Positions 40,426-52,309 of a stretch of 64,000 nt of DNA are shown in pieces. The DNA is from Pterobdella sp. o SKG-2022. Its lineage: Eukaryota > Annelida > Clitellata > Hirudinida > Piscicolidae. The notes beneath the pieces are model-generated. The model saw nothing but the letters and a program-made list of their open reading frames with translations. It had not been told where the DNA came from and did no database searches. The position numbers and the translations under genes were made by a program. The stretch lies in contig OZ038326.1 in assembly GCA_964035795.1 (NCBI GenBank), positions 2,018,916-2,082,915 on the forward strand. Direction: 5' to 3'. Every line of letters begins with the position of its first letter. Positions within the stretch are counted from its first letter, which is position 1.

Positions 40426-40490
40426 ACATAAAAAACCAATGAAATACTAAAAATAATAAATCAAAACATCAGTTATAAAGGCACATCCCT

Positions 40491-43388
40491 TCAAATCACT
40501 AGCCGGTAGGTGATATACCGACCAGCAGTTTCTGAGGGCCTCACAATCCGCACCACTTGCCCCTTAACTAGCCCATAATACCTGCCAAAGGAGTTTATAC
40601 GTTATCAATGTAAATAATGAATCAGTTATTACTATATGCAAAATATTAATCGTTATTACAATCATTATCATTTAGAACAACCCCATACTAAAATTGATTA
40701 CCGATAATTCTAGCTGATTTTGTTCATTAAATTCTACTAAATTTCTTTCATGAGTCGACGTTAAAAATTTTGAATATTGTTCATAAGTATATCAAATTTA
40801 TAAGCACATTCATTCACAAACCTCGCTACGGCATCGCTGGATTGGATGCGTGGTAGTTGACTTTCTTTCAGTTTACTGAGATACAACATATTAATCAATG
40901 AATATTCAAAAAAAAATAATTAAGTTTATGATGAGGATTTAAAATGATGAAACCTTATAAGAACCAAAACTTAAATAGGAATAAGATAGCAATCCAATCC
41001 AGAGTTTATGGGAAACTATAGAAAATAACACAAAAAACAACTATAGAAGAAAAGCAGTAAGATAGTAAAACTATAGAGAAAACACATATATTACTATTTC
41101 TTGAGAAGTTCAGACTTTTCATCCTGGGTGAGCACTATATGTTCGGGCACCAGGTGGTGTTCTGTGATGTTGAGTGCCCAATTAGCATTAGATCAAGCAG
41201 TTTATTGGTAAGTGAACAATGCTTATTAACACAAATAAAACCCCCAAAAGGTACGTTATGACAAAATTCTTCATGATTTTCATATTTAATCCTTATAGAT
41301 TGTACACATGCATAGTTTTTAGTATAAGTTTTTGAATAAAATCGAACTAGCCAGTTATATTGATGAGAAGCTCTGACTCCATGAACATCTCTAAGCGGTA
41401 TTTGGGAGCCATATCGACTAACGCCTGTGGTTGGAGTGATGACTTATCACTATTTTTAATCTAATTAGATTATACTGCTGTCCATGTCCCAATAACAAGG
41501 GGTTGACAGTAGTGTGCCTAGATAACTGATACTACTACTACTAGTGTTATTTTTGTGAATTAATGACGTTCATATAAGATCAGCTAAGCATCTGAAGTTT
41601 ATCATGTAACATTGAAGTACATAATATTCAATAATTATCTAATGAATTATGATAAGATTGTACTTATCGAAAACTTCAGTTTCTTTAAAATCCTCATTTT
41701 TCAAAGAATAAAAATTGAAATTGAAAATACAAGCTACTTACGATGTCTCTAAAATAATATGATATAGTTATCATTATTATTGTATAAAATAGAATTTTAA
41801 AATAGCTATCAAGTTTATTGGAGAAATGCTCAAAGATGAAAAAAGAAAAATTCACAATAAAATAAAAACATGCTTAGCAACATCTGAAAGATATGTTGAA
41901 AGACATTAAACATTAACTTCATTGTATGTCCCTTAGCTTTTTTTAGCATAATTTCTCCTAGGTTGAAAAAATTGAATGCAACTTGAGAGAGTGGAACTCT
42001 CAATGACCTGCTTAGCAGAGGGAGTCATGCCAACTTGAACAACAATGATCGCCTTGTATATGTTTTCAGACTGCATCCTCTCACAGTACGATTTTATTGT
42101 TTTTATACCTACCTTATGGGTGATGTTATTTAAGTTGAATGATCTCTAGAAACTAACTAAAGCCAGTGCGGATTTTTTTAAATTGAATATTTTTAATTAA
42201 ATTTGGCTTGAAAATATCATAATCAATGAAATTATCTTTAAATTGAGAGATTTTATGAAAAAAATAATAATTAAGCATTCACTTTTGCTTCATCAGGAAA
42301 GAAGACAAACATTTGATCTGTAAGTTTATAAGAATATGAAATTTTGATTAAGATGCTTTTATAATAGAATAAATTTCGTGGTTTTCAAAGTAACAATATT
42401 AAAACAATCCAAACAAATTCTCTTTGTAACTTTCCCTTTTTTCACCAGTGAACACAAATAAAATATAATGATGATATCTATCATTTGATCCTTCATTCAT
42501 ATTTCCATTAGTCATTTAATTTTTTATTCAATTAGGAACTATAAACATAAACTATTTGTTAGCTGACAACAGCTGTTAAAGCGAGTATTTATCATAGTTT
42601 TTATTCATCATTAAAGTTTTAAGTGTTTCAAAGTAGCATGGGTTAGATAAACTGATATAATAAGAAGAAAAGCTTGTGAAATAATTAGCATTTTTTTATA
42701 TTACTCATTCAACTTTTTTTTCATTTACATGAGATTTAATGGTGTGCAATAACAATTCATATAATAATGAAAGACTCCAAACTTACCAGTGGGATCATCA
42801 TTGTGCGCCACGAGCATGATCAACTGTGACCTGGATGGTCGTCCCTCACTGGGAAGAATGATCAGTTAACAAAGTATTATAATGGATGGTGATACATGGA
42901 AGAAACTATTTAATAGTTAGAAAATTTTTTAGGTTATTATTGATAATTTTTTAAAATTGGGTCTAGATAAAAAATGTATAATTTATTATTTTGATAGTAA
43001 CCGGGTATTAAAGTTTGATATGAAAATCACCTGGGTTTGTCACCATACTGCTCAATAAATTGCTCTAAAGTTAAGTCCAATTCATTTTGCGTCATTAAAT
43101 ACATCCGGTCATGACACATCTTATTAAGAAAATTTTTTGATAATTATTCTGAGTTGTGAAGCAAACATTGGATGCTAATTGGAAAAAAAGTTTTCTATCA
43201 AAACTCTTTCGAAAACTGATTATTTTTTCAATGTTTAGAAAATTATGTTTTTATGAAATACTTTTTAAAATAATTCATAAGTCATGAATGATAATGTAAA
43301 AATCACTTCATGCTTTATAGCTTTACTTAACCTGCATAATAGTTTTACGAATTTTCCATAATTTGTAGGTTTCAGCTTCATCTTCCAT
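40491..43388 (-). CDS. POLR2E: RNA polymerase I/II/III shared subunit RPABC1 (RPB5), complete
   Basis: Nine exons: 43388-43332, 43119-43031, 42848-42787, 42317-42283, 42112-42008, 41424-41352, 41161-41095, 40875-40822, 40581-40491; 633 bases, 210 aa, equal to human RPB5. Signatures in order: [69 protein letters not shown]; then the near-invariant C-terminus [22 protein letters not shown], where the human protein differs by one conservative residue. RPB5 is a nuclear core subunit of all three polymerases, at the downstream DNA jaw. Intron 6 must start with GC (41351-41350), because every GT alternative breaks the frame. Exons are tiny and introns short (100-580 bases). Confidence 0.97.
41451..41500 (-). 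repeat. Partial repeat, second copy, in POLR2E intron 5
   Basis: The minus strand reads GGGACATGGACAGCAGTATA followed by ATCTAATTAGATT. About 35 of 40 aligned positions match the repeat at 31769-31820 by eye. It lies about 30 bases upstream of the exon 6 acceptor. It is probably a worn SINE head; an unrelated dispersed repeat is also possible. Confidence 0.5.
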
Positions 43389-43933
43389 ACTTGAAACTTC
43401 AAACTGTTGAAAAAACTACGAAAACTACAAAAATAATTCGTAAATTGAAAGCACACCAAATTCGTATTTGGTACGTCTAAATGCAAATATAAGTGTAACT
43501 TGAAATATTTAAAAGTTGAATTGATTACAACTGTTTTAAAATTAATCTGCGAATATTAACAAAAATTGCATTAACAATATTGAAATTATGAAATATAATA
43601 GATTTTTTATATATTTATTGAAATAGAGTTTTTCGCTAACATTCTTATGTTAATATATAAATTTAACTAGTTGTGTTTTTTAGCTCATATTTTTGATGCA
43701 TACAATTTTCGAAATTAATGTTGCTTTAAAGGTTCTCCTACTCCCATTAAGAAAGGATCCTAAGACGTATGTCCATTCCGCATAAACCGACAGTCTTTCA
43801 AAAATTAATGGAGAAAAAAAATAGAGAAAATAAAAAAAACGGAACATAGTTAGCAAAAAAAGGGAATTTTGGTGATAACTCATGTGTAGTCATAAAAGGA
43901 AAAAGTGGAGAGATGGTTTTTATGTCCACAACG
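43389..43933. other. Intergenic upstream of POLR2E
   Basis: No gene is seen. It should contain the POLR2E promoter. Its right end carries CACAACG (43927-43933), the putative target-site duplication of the neighbouring LINE. Confidence 0.5.
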
Positions 43934-43935
43934 CT

Positions 43936-43953
43936 ATATAAATAAATAAATAA

Positions 43954-44010
<57 letters not shown>
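43936..44010. repeat. (TAAA)n(TA)n microsatellite
   Basis: About six AAATA/TAAA-type units are followed by about 26 TA units. Its position makes it the 3' tail of the adjacent LINE. Confidence 0.85.
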
Positions 44011-44018
<8 letters not shown>

Positions 44019-44049
44019 TTTCGCCTTTAGACATAATCACAGTTAACAA

Positions 44050-45609
44050 TGAGTCCCAATAATTCCTCGATACGCATCTCTATCGATTTTTTCAATGTTG
44101 TCCATGTTTAATTTGAGAGAGTTCATGTCATTTATTAATGTGTTGAGAAGAGTTGATGGTGGTCTGCCTCTTTTTCTCTTGGAATTCTTTAGGGCTTTTC
44201 CGAAATTTTTTTTGCTGGGGGGTCGTTATGACATGTGTCCCAGCATTTTCAACCTTCTCAGTCTCACTTCCTGGTGCAGAGGTGGTATGACGGAGTTGCA
44301 TTCTTCGTTTTTCATAACATTTGGCCAATGAACTTTTTCCAGTCTTCGTATGTGCTTTCTTTGGAAGGAGTCTATTGAGCTTCTGATGCTTTTAGAGTCT
44401 GCCCAAGAACTGCAGCCATATAGGAAAATTGAGAAAACATAAGCTTTATAAATTTTTATTTTTTTCTCTATACTTATCCCACTCTTCCAAATTTGGTTTA
44501 ATCTGTTCATCGCTAGAGTTGCCAGAGTTTTCTTTTTTTGATGTCCCACATGTACCGACGTAGCTTCCAGGGATTTTCATTGTCTTCCACACAGTGTTCT
44601 CTTCATTAATCAGCCTTTCTTTCGTTTTACCTTTGTTGAGCGTAAGACCCCATTTGCGGAATATTGCTTCAATTTCATCTAGTTTAATGTCACTTGGTGA
44701 GACGAAATTTACGTCATCGGCGTAAATGTGTTCATAGGAGTTTTCTGGGTAGGTGGTTCTTATCTTTTTCATGCATGCTTCTAGGTATACCGTGAACAAG
44801 ACAGGGATCAGATCATCTTCTTGAGGGCATCCTATGTTTGTGGTAAAGCTTTTGCAAGTGTTTTTATTGTATCTTATGGCTAAAGTGGTGTTTGTTAAAA
44901 GAATTTCGATTATTTCGAGTTCAGATTCTGGGATTATAGTGCTTAAAATTTCTAAGTTTTTTCCTGTTTATGGTGTCGAAAGCAGATGACAGATCAATGC
45001 TGGTTATTTTCATTGTACATCCTGATTTCACTTTGTCTTCAATTGCTATTTTAAGAGCCCATAGGATGTCTGTTATTGACCTAGTTGGTCTGTATGCTGC
45101 TTGGGTAATGGGAAGGTATTTTTCCATGAAAGGTCTTATTCTATTGAGTATTATTAATGATAAGAGTTTTCTTATTGTGTTTAGTAAGATGACAGGCCTT
45201 TGTGTTTACTGGAGAGAGGTTTGCCCTTTTTTGTTATTGTTATGTCATGGTTGAAGATTGATTGAGTAAAATTATTGCTTTGAAGTTCTTTGTTTACTGC
45301 TGCTGTAAGCGTTTTTTTTCATATTTGTTCCTAAGAGTTTGAGTTCTTCACTGAAGATGTTGTCTTCTCCTGGAGATTTGTTGGTTTTCAGTTTCTTTAT
45401 AGCATTTTTTACTTCAAAAATATTTATATCATTTATTTTGCTATTATTGTATTGTTGTTTTGTGTGTTGATTGTTTTTTGAAAATTTGCTTTTGTAATGT
45501 TGCATGAGCTCTTTCATCTTGAGTGGTTTTGCAGTTGTATTATTTTTGATACTCAATTCTTTAATAGCTGTATGCATTTGCCTGTTATAGTCTAAGGTTT
45601 CTATTATTT
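44050..45609 (-). pseudogene. LINE reverse transcriptase, frame-broken
   Basis: Fragments in several frames, in the expected order: L-K-T-N-K-S-P-G-E-D; R-P-V-I-L-L-N-T-I-R-K; I-T-Q-A-A-Y-R-P-T-R-S; T-S-I-D-L-S-S-A-F-D-T-I-N-R; I-Y-A-D-D-V-N-F-V-S (catalytic ADD); W-G-L-T-L-N-K-G-K-T-K; K-I-K-I-Y-K-A-Y-V-F-S-I-F-L-Y-G-C; then a basic C-terminus with K-R-G-R-P-P-S-T-L-L. The frames at 45577-45272, 45127-44921, 44799-44446 and 44549-44226 cannot be joined without shifts, so this copy is dead. It is the same family as the copy at 60485-62290. I place it among AP-endonuclease-type non-LTR elements (RTE-like) without naming a clade. Confidence 0.85.
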
Positions 45610-46713
45610 AAGCAAAATTGTTTGCTGGAAGATAATGCGTCCTTCAAACTCGACTTTTGTCTTCTACAAGAAACGAAATGCACCGAACTTCACACCATAA
45701 CAAAAAACAGCCACACAATAACTTTAACAAATTCTGACAAGTTCTATGGTTTAGGAATATGTTATAATTCGAAAATATTCCAACTTACCAAAATAACAGA
45801 ATATGGAAAACGTGTGTGCTTTTACCAGCTTACCTCGAAATCAAACCATAAGGAAAAAACAGACATCACCAACGTGTACGCCCCAACCAACATACTACCA
45901 TCTTCAAAACCAGAAGAACTAGAAGAATTCTATAAAAATCTCAAATCGTGTATGAAAAACCTCAAATCAAATATATGGTTTATAGGTGGAGATTTCAACG
46001 GTAAAATTGGGAAAAATAAGTCAGGTACACAAGGAGGTCATAACAAAGATTGCCAGAATAACAATGAGTTGATTTTTGAAGAGTTTATGCAAGAAAACAA
46101 CCTTTTTGCATCCAACACAGCCTTCAAAAAGCAATCAAAGAAGAAAACCACTTGGGTAGGTCATCTGAGAAGCAAAACAGTCTACAATGTAATAGATTTC
46201 ATCTTAATTCACCAAAAACTGAAAAAGTTCCTCAAAGACAGTAACACATACAGAGGAACTCTTACTCAGAGTGATCATAACTTGTTGATAGTTTAAATTA
46301 AAAACCCCAAACCATATCAATGTTGGACCAACCAATCAAAAAACTAAAATAAAAAAACCTAATTTCCAAGATCTTATCACCTAACAAGCCTACAAAAAAT
46401 CAATAGAAACAAGCCAAGCAGCTTCACTTGAAAAAATTTTAATAAGCATAAAACAACTATCAAATACTTGCTTCAAAAAGTCATCCAAAAAAACACCATC
46501 AAACAGATATGAAGCCCGCGAGCTACACACACTGGCTGATAAACAAAAAAACCTAAGAAATCTAATAGAAAATTCTACAAAAATTGATAAAATCAACAAC
46601 CTCAAAACACAAAGGAAAAAAATCAAAACTCAAATAAAAAATAGATGTCTTGAACTATACAATAATGAACTGGAAACAAAACTCAAAATAATAGAAACCT
46701 TAGACTATAACAG
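45610..46713 (+). pseudogene. LINE AP-endonuclease domain (inverted relative to its RT)
   Basis: An open frame of 224 codons (45622-46296) shows the endonuclease motifs: L-L-Q-E-T-K (metal-binding Glu), N-V-Y-A-P-T-N, W-F-I-G-G-D-F-N-G-K-I-G, N-V-I-D-F-I-L, and T-Q-S-D-H-N-L-L (catalytic Asp-His). A stop follows at 46294-46296. Homologous linker sequence, rich in Lys, Asn and Thr, continues with breaks to 46713. The N-terminus is missing, since the frame starts inside the domain. The following RT lies on the other strand to the left, so this is not an intact element. Confidence 0.85.
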
Positions 46714-47033
46714 ACACAACGATATCCGGTCAAGAAATTCTAAAACCTCGGACCGAGAGATAAAAAAAAATCTAAAATTATGCTTAAAATTTTTTACCAT
46801 ATTTTTAACGTTATAATATTAAACTAAAAAAGTTTTATGAATTAAACAGGCCATTCCTGAACACTTAAATCAAGATTACATTAATTTTATTGTTATTTTA
46901 ATTTATATCATTTTGTTGATATTAAACTTTTAAACTATATCAAACATTTAATTTTTAATATAAAGTCAAAAAATATTTTTTAATGTATTAAAAATAGCTA
47001 TACATATTCTAATCAACCTCAAGATAAAATCTA

Positions 47034-49342
47034 ATGAAAGAAACTGATAATCCGACATTTTCGCAGTGTGACGCGTTAGTCACTTGCAATATTTGCAAAG
47101 AAAGATTCTATTCATATGACGATTTCGGAAACCAGAGGGTACATTTCTAATTTTATCAAAACATCACATTTTAATGTTTTTCCAAACACTTTCACTTTAA
47201 ACTCATACATATCATATTGTATTATACAGATTCCCAAAGTTCTGGAATGTCAGCATTCATTTTGTGACATATGCCTTAAAGGCTATGTTCGGTCAGGGAG
47301 TTTACTAACATCTCTTTTTCCTTGCCCGACTTGCAGAAAGTTCAGCATGTGGCCACTGCGAGGTGTGGATGGATTTCCAACTGATCGAAAAGTGAAGCTA
47401 ATCCTTGATCTAATGGATAATTTAAAAGATAACCCATATCCTATTGAAGAAAGTCCAATATGTAGAGAATGCTCAGAGAAAAATAAAACTAGAAAAGGAG
47501 AGTATTTTTGTTTAGAAAAAATGCAGATTTTATGTAAGGAATGTTATGAGAAACACAAAAGTAGTGAAGTCTTAGGACATCATAAATTCATCAAACTTAC
47601 CACAGGTGATATAATTCAAAATAATCCCACCAACAAGCCATTATGTAAGCAACATCAGGCTGTACTTTTATATACTTGTGTTACTTGCCAGCAACAATTA
47701 TGCCAAGGTTGTCTGTTTGACCACAAAAACCACCAATTTATGATCTCAGCATTCAATAATTCTCAATCTAGTTTGAGTCTCTCAAATGAGTTGCTTAAGT
47801 TTCAAGAAGAATTGGAATTTGCTAAAAAGAAATTTGAAAAAATATGTAGAATTGAACAAGAAAGGGAAAAGGGTTTGAAGAAAAATAAAGAAGTAATAGA
47901 GCATGTTTTTAAAGAAGCTAGAAAAGATCTTGATAGGTTGTATGAAAATCTATTGAAGGAACTTAAAGACCAAGAAGGAAGTTTAAATAAACTAAAAAAC
48001 TTCAAAAAGTCATTTTCATCTAAGTTAAAAGAAGCTGAAAAGGTGCTCGAGAAAGATGTTGAAGAGAAGAAGAAAGAAAAGACAGACAAACTTATAAGAA
48101 GTCTGATAGAGGATTTCAATGAAGATATACCAACAGTCAAAAAAATAGTTTTTCAAGAGGAGATGGTGATGAGGATGGGAGCCATTATAGAGGAAGAGGA
48201 TGAAGAAGAAGATGCAATAAGAAACTCACATACCCCTTTAACATCTAGTTATAATGGCCTTTTTCTACAAGCATCTAGTAGTACATCTAGTTTCCCTGGT
48301 AGTGCTAAAGATGCCATGATTGAATCATTAAAAGTGAACACCATATTAAAAAGTAACTTTCGTCAATCGAAAAAAATCATGAAAAGTATTCAAGAAGTCG
48401 AAGGAATTGTATGGAAAATACCAGCCAAATGTAGAGCATGTAGTTTTGCTTGTAAGGGTAAAGCATTGGTTATATTAGATTCAGCTGAAAGAGAGGTTAA
48501 TAAACAGTTGAAAATAATAAGGTGCTCAGATGCTGGCCAGGCAAATGTGGTTTTCGAACTTGGAAACGAGTTGATTAACCATCTTCATGACCTCAACATT
48601 TATAAGAACAACCTTTTTCTTCTCTGTTCAACCACTTCACAACAAAATTATCTCAAAAAGTTTAAACTTGATCTGTACAGCAAACAATTGAACGATAAAA
48701 AAACTGTCATAAGATGCTATGAAAGCACCAACTTGGATCTCTTAGAGGGAAATGTGATTGAACCCATTGCTTTTGCCCTAAGGAAACAAACTCTAGCCCT
48801 CCTTGCCAACAAAGGAACTTCCCTCCACCTCTTCACCACAAAGTTCAAAGCTATCAAAAAACTAGCGCCAACTGATTTTGGCAAAGGTAATTATGTTGAA
48901 CTTGATGAAAAAGAAAACCTCTACATTCCTGATATAGCTCGAGGCGAAATCAGGGTATGTATGCAATCTTATATCAGTATGAATATTTGTCTTAGTTTTA
49001 TTTTGCTTCAATTTTCATTTTTATCATAGTATTGTTTCTTATCAATCTCTTTTTATCAATCCAAAATAGGTGTTTGACAAGGAGGGCGTAGTGAGAAGCA
49101 ACTTCAGTTACACAGGTCAAAACGGCCGCAAGATGGCGCCTCATGGAATAAGAGTGGATGAAAAAGGATGTGTTTTAGTTGCAGATCAGGCTGTTGGCAG
49201 TGTGTCATTGTACGCTAACAATAATCATTTGATTAGTCACGTGATCGAGAATATTAAACAACCATTGGCTATCGCCTATTCTTCTGAGGATCACTTGATC
49301 GCATTGAGCGATTGTGATTCGTTACAACTCCATAAGATTTAG
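47034..49342 (+). CDS. TRIM-type protein: RING, two B-boxes, coiled coil, NHL-like end
   Basis: Exons: 47034-47138, 47230-48954, 49070-49342; 2103 bases, 700 aa, all phase 0. The RING is C3HC4: C18, C21, C42, H44, C47, C50, C67, C70. The intron falls between the second and third metal ligands, so the unspliced reading starting at 47116 lacks C18 and C21. B-box 1 is about 113-153 (C113, C116, C129, C137, C140 and H152/H153). B-box 2 is about 174-203 (C174, H177, C185, C188, C193, C196, H200, H203). A long Lys/Glu coiled coil spans roughly 230-350, with an acidic stretch after it. The last 200 residues contain NHL-like blades (Y-V-E-L-D-E-K-E-N-L-Y-I-P-D; G-I-R-V-D-E-K-G-C-V-L-V-A-D-Q). By family it is probably an E3 ubiquitin ligase of the TRIM2/3/56/71 kind; the substrate is unknown. 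Confidence 0.9.
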
Positions 49343-52309
49343 TTACGCGGCTTCAATAGGGAAGTGGGGATCAGTGAGAACTTTTTGAGCTAAAAATCAT
49401 TTCGTTACAGCTACTTGTGTAAGGTGCTTATAAACTCCAGCTAAAATCTCAACCACATATTGCTTCAGAGAGTAAATAAGATAGGCATATTTCAATGCTT
49501 TTGATAGAGTGCCTGAGAAGTTTGTTTTGACTGCTTATTAGCTCTTGCGTGACAATGTTTTTGATATAAAATCTCTAATTTTTAACATATTAAACAGTTG
49601 AAAAACTTTGAAGGTGTATTTTTGCACTTTTTTTATCGAGTGTAGTTAATGATTGCTTCAAGTGTTCATTGTTTTTTGGAAGGTTCAATGTATTAGTGCC
49701 TGCAATTTTTATTATCAGTATTATGTGCTTTGATCAATCTTTATACACAGGTTTCCATGCGGTTCTTGCCCATTGTTACAATTCAGCGCGTAGATAGATA
49801 AATCGTTGGATAAATGAACAAGCAGGTAGATAGATAAATAGACAGAAAGATACCTAAATATATGGGTAAATTGATATATAAATAAGTGGTAAGTAATCAA
49901 CTCAGGCATGTACGTAGTCATAATCCTCAAATGAACATAGTATTGCACTTTAAAGTCCATTTTGAAGCACGGCTCTTAACTTCTACCATAATTGATTTTT
50001 TCAAATTACGATTGTAAAATTGGTTAAATAGTAAAATTTTGAACTTGCCTTTTCTGAGTTTTTAAAGTTTTTTTGGGGAATTTTTGTATATAATTTTCAA
50101 GATCTTCCAGCAATGTTTTTCCATTCCGTTCTCATAATATTTTGTATTTTACATGAATTTTCAACCGATTTTTGTATAACTGAAATCATTTTTAAGCTTT
50201 TGATTTGGTGGAATAAACTTGCCACAAAGACTTTCATACCCTAAAAATATTTTATCTGAATTAAACAAATTCTCTGCTAGCTCTTAAATCTTCAAATACG
50301 CACGAAAACTAATTTTTTTTTTCAAAACTTACATTAAGCCCGTTACAAAAAGCATTCATTTCTTTTGGAGAAAACTTCATAATTAATGAAAAGGATTCTT
50401 ATGAATTTTTCAGAAACGTCCTTATGTATCTTTTTTATATCATTTGATTATTCAATCCCTGTAAGTTATTCCAATACTTTTATTATTCAAGAAACGTCGT
50501 AATTCTCATCAAATGCCATAAAATATTTTTTAATACATTGGAAAGTCCACGTTCATTTCTTAGCTGATTATTTATGTGGTAGCATTGTATGGTACGCCAA
50601 TGGGCTCAAAAAGATTAGTGAATACTTTCGGAAGGATCATTTAGAACTTAAAAAAATTATTTATGTTATATTATTTTCAATGTTATATTCTTATTGACAT
50701 TACGAACTAAAAATAAAGTTAGACAAAATAGATTATAACACAAATTGATTAAAAGTAAATAACAGCAGAGAATATTTTGTTTTTAAAGGAACAATTTTTT
50801 TGGTTATGCTTCATTTGTTAATAATAATCAAAGTCATTTATATAACTATTATTATAGCTCTAAGATGTAAAAACGCCTCTAGCTATAATTAAATATTACG
50901 TTTATATTTACATGCTCCTTATATTTTTAACATAGGCTGAATTTACATTTTTTCAACTTTTTATAAAATATTTTCGCGATAAAAATATATATAAAAGGTC
51001 ATTTTCATTAATGAATACAGAAACAAAATCAGCAAAAAAGAAAATACCTCTAAAATATGGCTATTACGGATATGACCCACAATGTATGCAACGATTTATG
51101 TCAATGAAAATTTTTTCGAAAGTTTCTGTTATATAAAATATAAACAAAAATCTTTTGGAGCGACAATTGATGCTAAAAAAACTAAACCGTTTTAATGGTT
51201 TTTTACAAAAAATTTACGAAATATAAAAGAAATTAAATGTTCACACGATTATGTAAGTTCCACTTACGGAAAGCTTCGTATTTTTCTATTAACAAGAGTT
51301 CGATTTGATTACAAAAACGACTAAAATTAAATTATTTTTTTATTTACTAATGATTTTTCTTATTTTGTGGGATACCAAGTTTAATGCAACAGTAGAATTA
51401 TATCTAGTTAATTCAAATCAAAAACTAGTTTTCTTGAAAGAATTTCTTTTACAAATATCACAAATTACTTCAAAAGCTTCGTGTTTTTTAAAACTTTTAA
51501 AACAAGGTTCAAAATATTAAATAAAATATAAATTTCAGAAAAAATTTTCGAATTTTAAATAAATGCATTATTTACTTCATTTATAATTTATTTATAAACA
51601 CTTGAAAAGAAGTTTTATAAAAAGTTTACTTTTTAAAAGAAAATTACTTTCCATTTTATTTTATTATTTCACTATGAGAATTAAAGACTATTACAATGCC
51701 TGCTAAAATGCTTTGCTAAGCAAACTTTACTGCTTAAATTTGTATTTAAGGCTTAAGCTGTGAGAAACGGAAATAGATTCAAATTGATGAGTCTTTTGAA
51801 AAATTTATAATTAAATGAATTTAAATGATTTTATAGTTATACTAACAAATATAAAATAGGAAAACTTTGAACAGCGAATATCTCCTAAAGAATATTCACA
51901 GTTCAATAAAACGATGATTTTCACTGGGTAAATACCACTTTAAAAAATGCTAAAGAAAATAAACTAATCACATGTATTATCTTTAATATCGTCGATGCTT
52001 CATTATTTTCCTATAGTAAAAGATTCTCGATACCATGGCTATCATCAATGACATTGATTAAATGATAAATGCTAAGAAGTGAAACTTCCGCAACAAAGTC
52101 AGAGGCAGATGAAAGGGTAATGAGAGTAATAAAGAGAATTTAGAGAGAATTAATTCAAAAACTTGGAATTTTGTAGCTATTAGACGTTTACTTAGAAAGA
52201 AAATGTGGAAAAATTGAACAATAGTGTGAAACATGATTAGAATTTTGATGAAACATGGTTGAAAATGCCATTTTTAGACTTTGAAAACCAAAAATGATTA
52301 AAAATATCC
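49343..52309. other. Intergenic between TRIM and GPCR 3' ends
   Basis: The flanking genes converge. No coding signature is seen. There is a GATA/TAGA-type simple-repeat patch at about 49795-49890, and the rest is AT-rich without structure I can defend. Confidence 0.55.

Larger units (their letters stand above)
43934..46714. mobile_element. AP-endonuclease LINE insertion with inverted 5' part
   Basis: The insertion has two oppositely oriented pieces. The minus-strand piece (45609 down to about 43934) encodes the RT, C-terminus and 3' tail. The plus-strand piece (45610 to 46713) encodes the endonuclease. Both pieces contain the same 28 bases (45609-45582 minus; 46686-46713 plus), which begin AAATAATAGAAACC. 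CACAACG occurs immediately outside both ends (43927-43933 and 46715-46721). This is the layout left by twin priming during target-primed reverse transcription. The 3' tail is a TTTA/TA microsatellite (about 43934-44010). Confidence 0.75.

Noticed and set aside
47802..48140. Minus-strand frame of 112 codons inside the TRIM gene
   Set aside because: It is a Ser/Phe-rich shadow of the Lys/Glu coiled-coil region.
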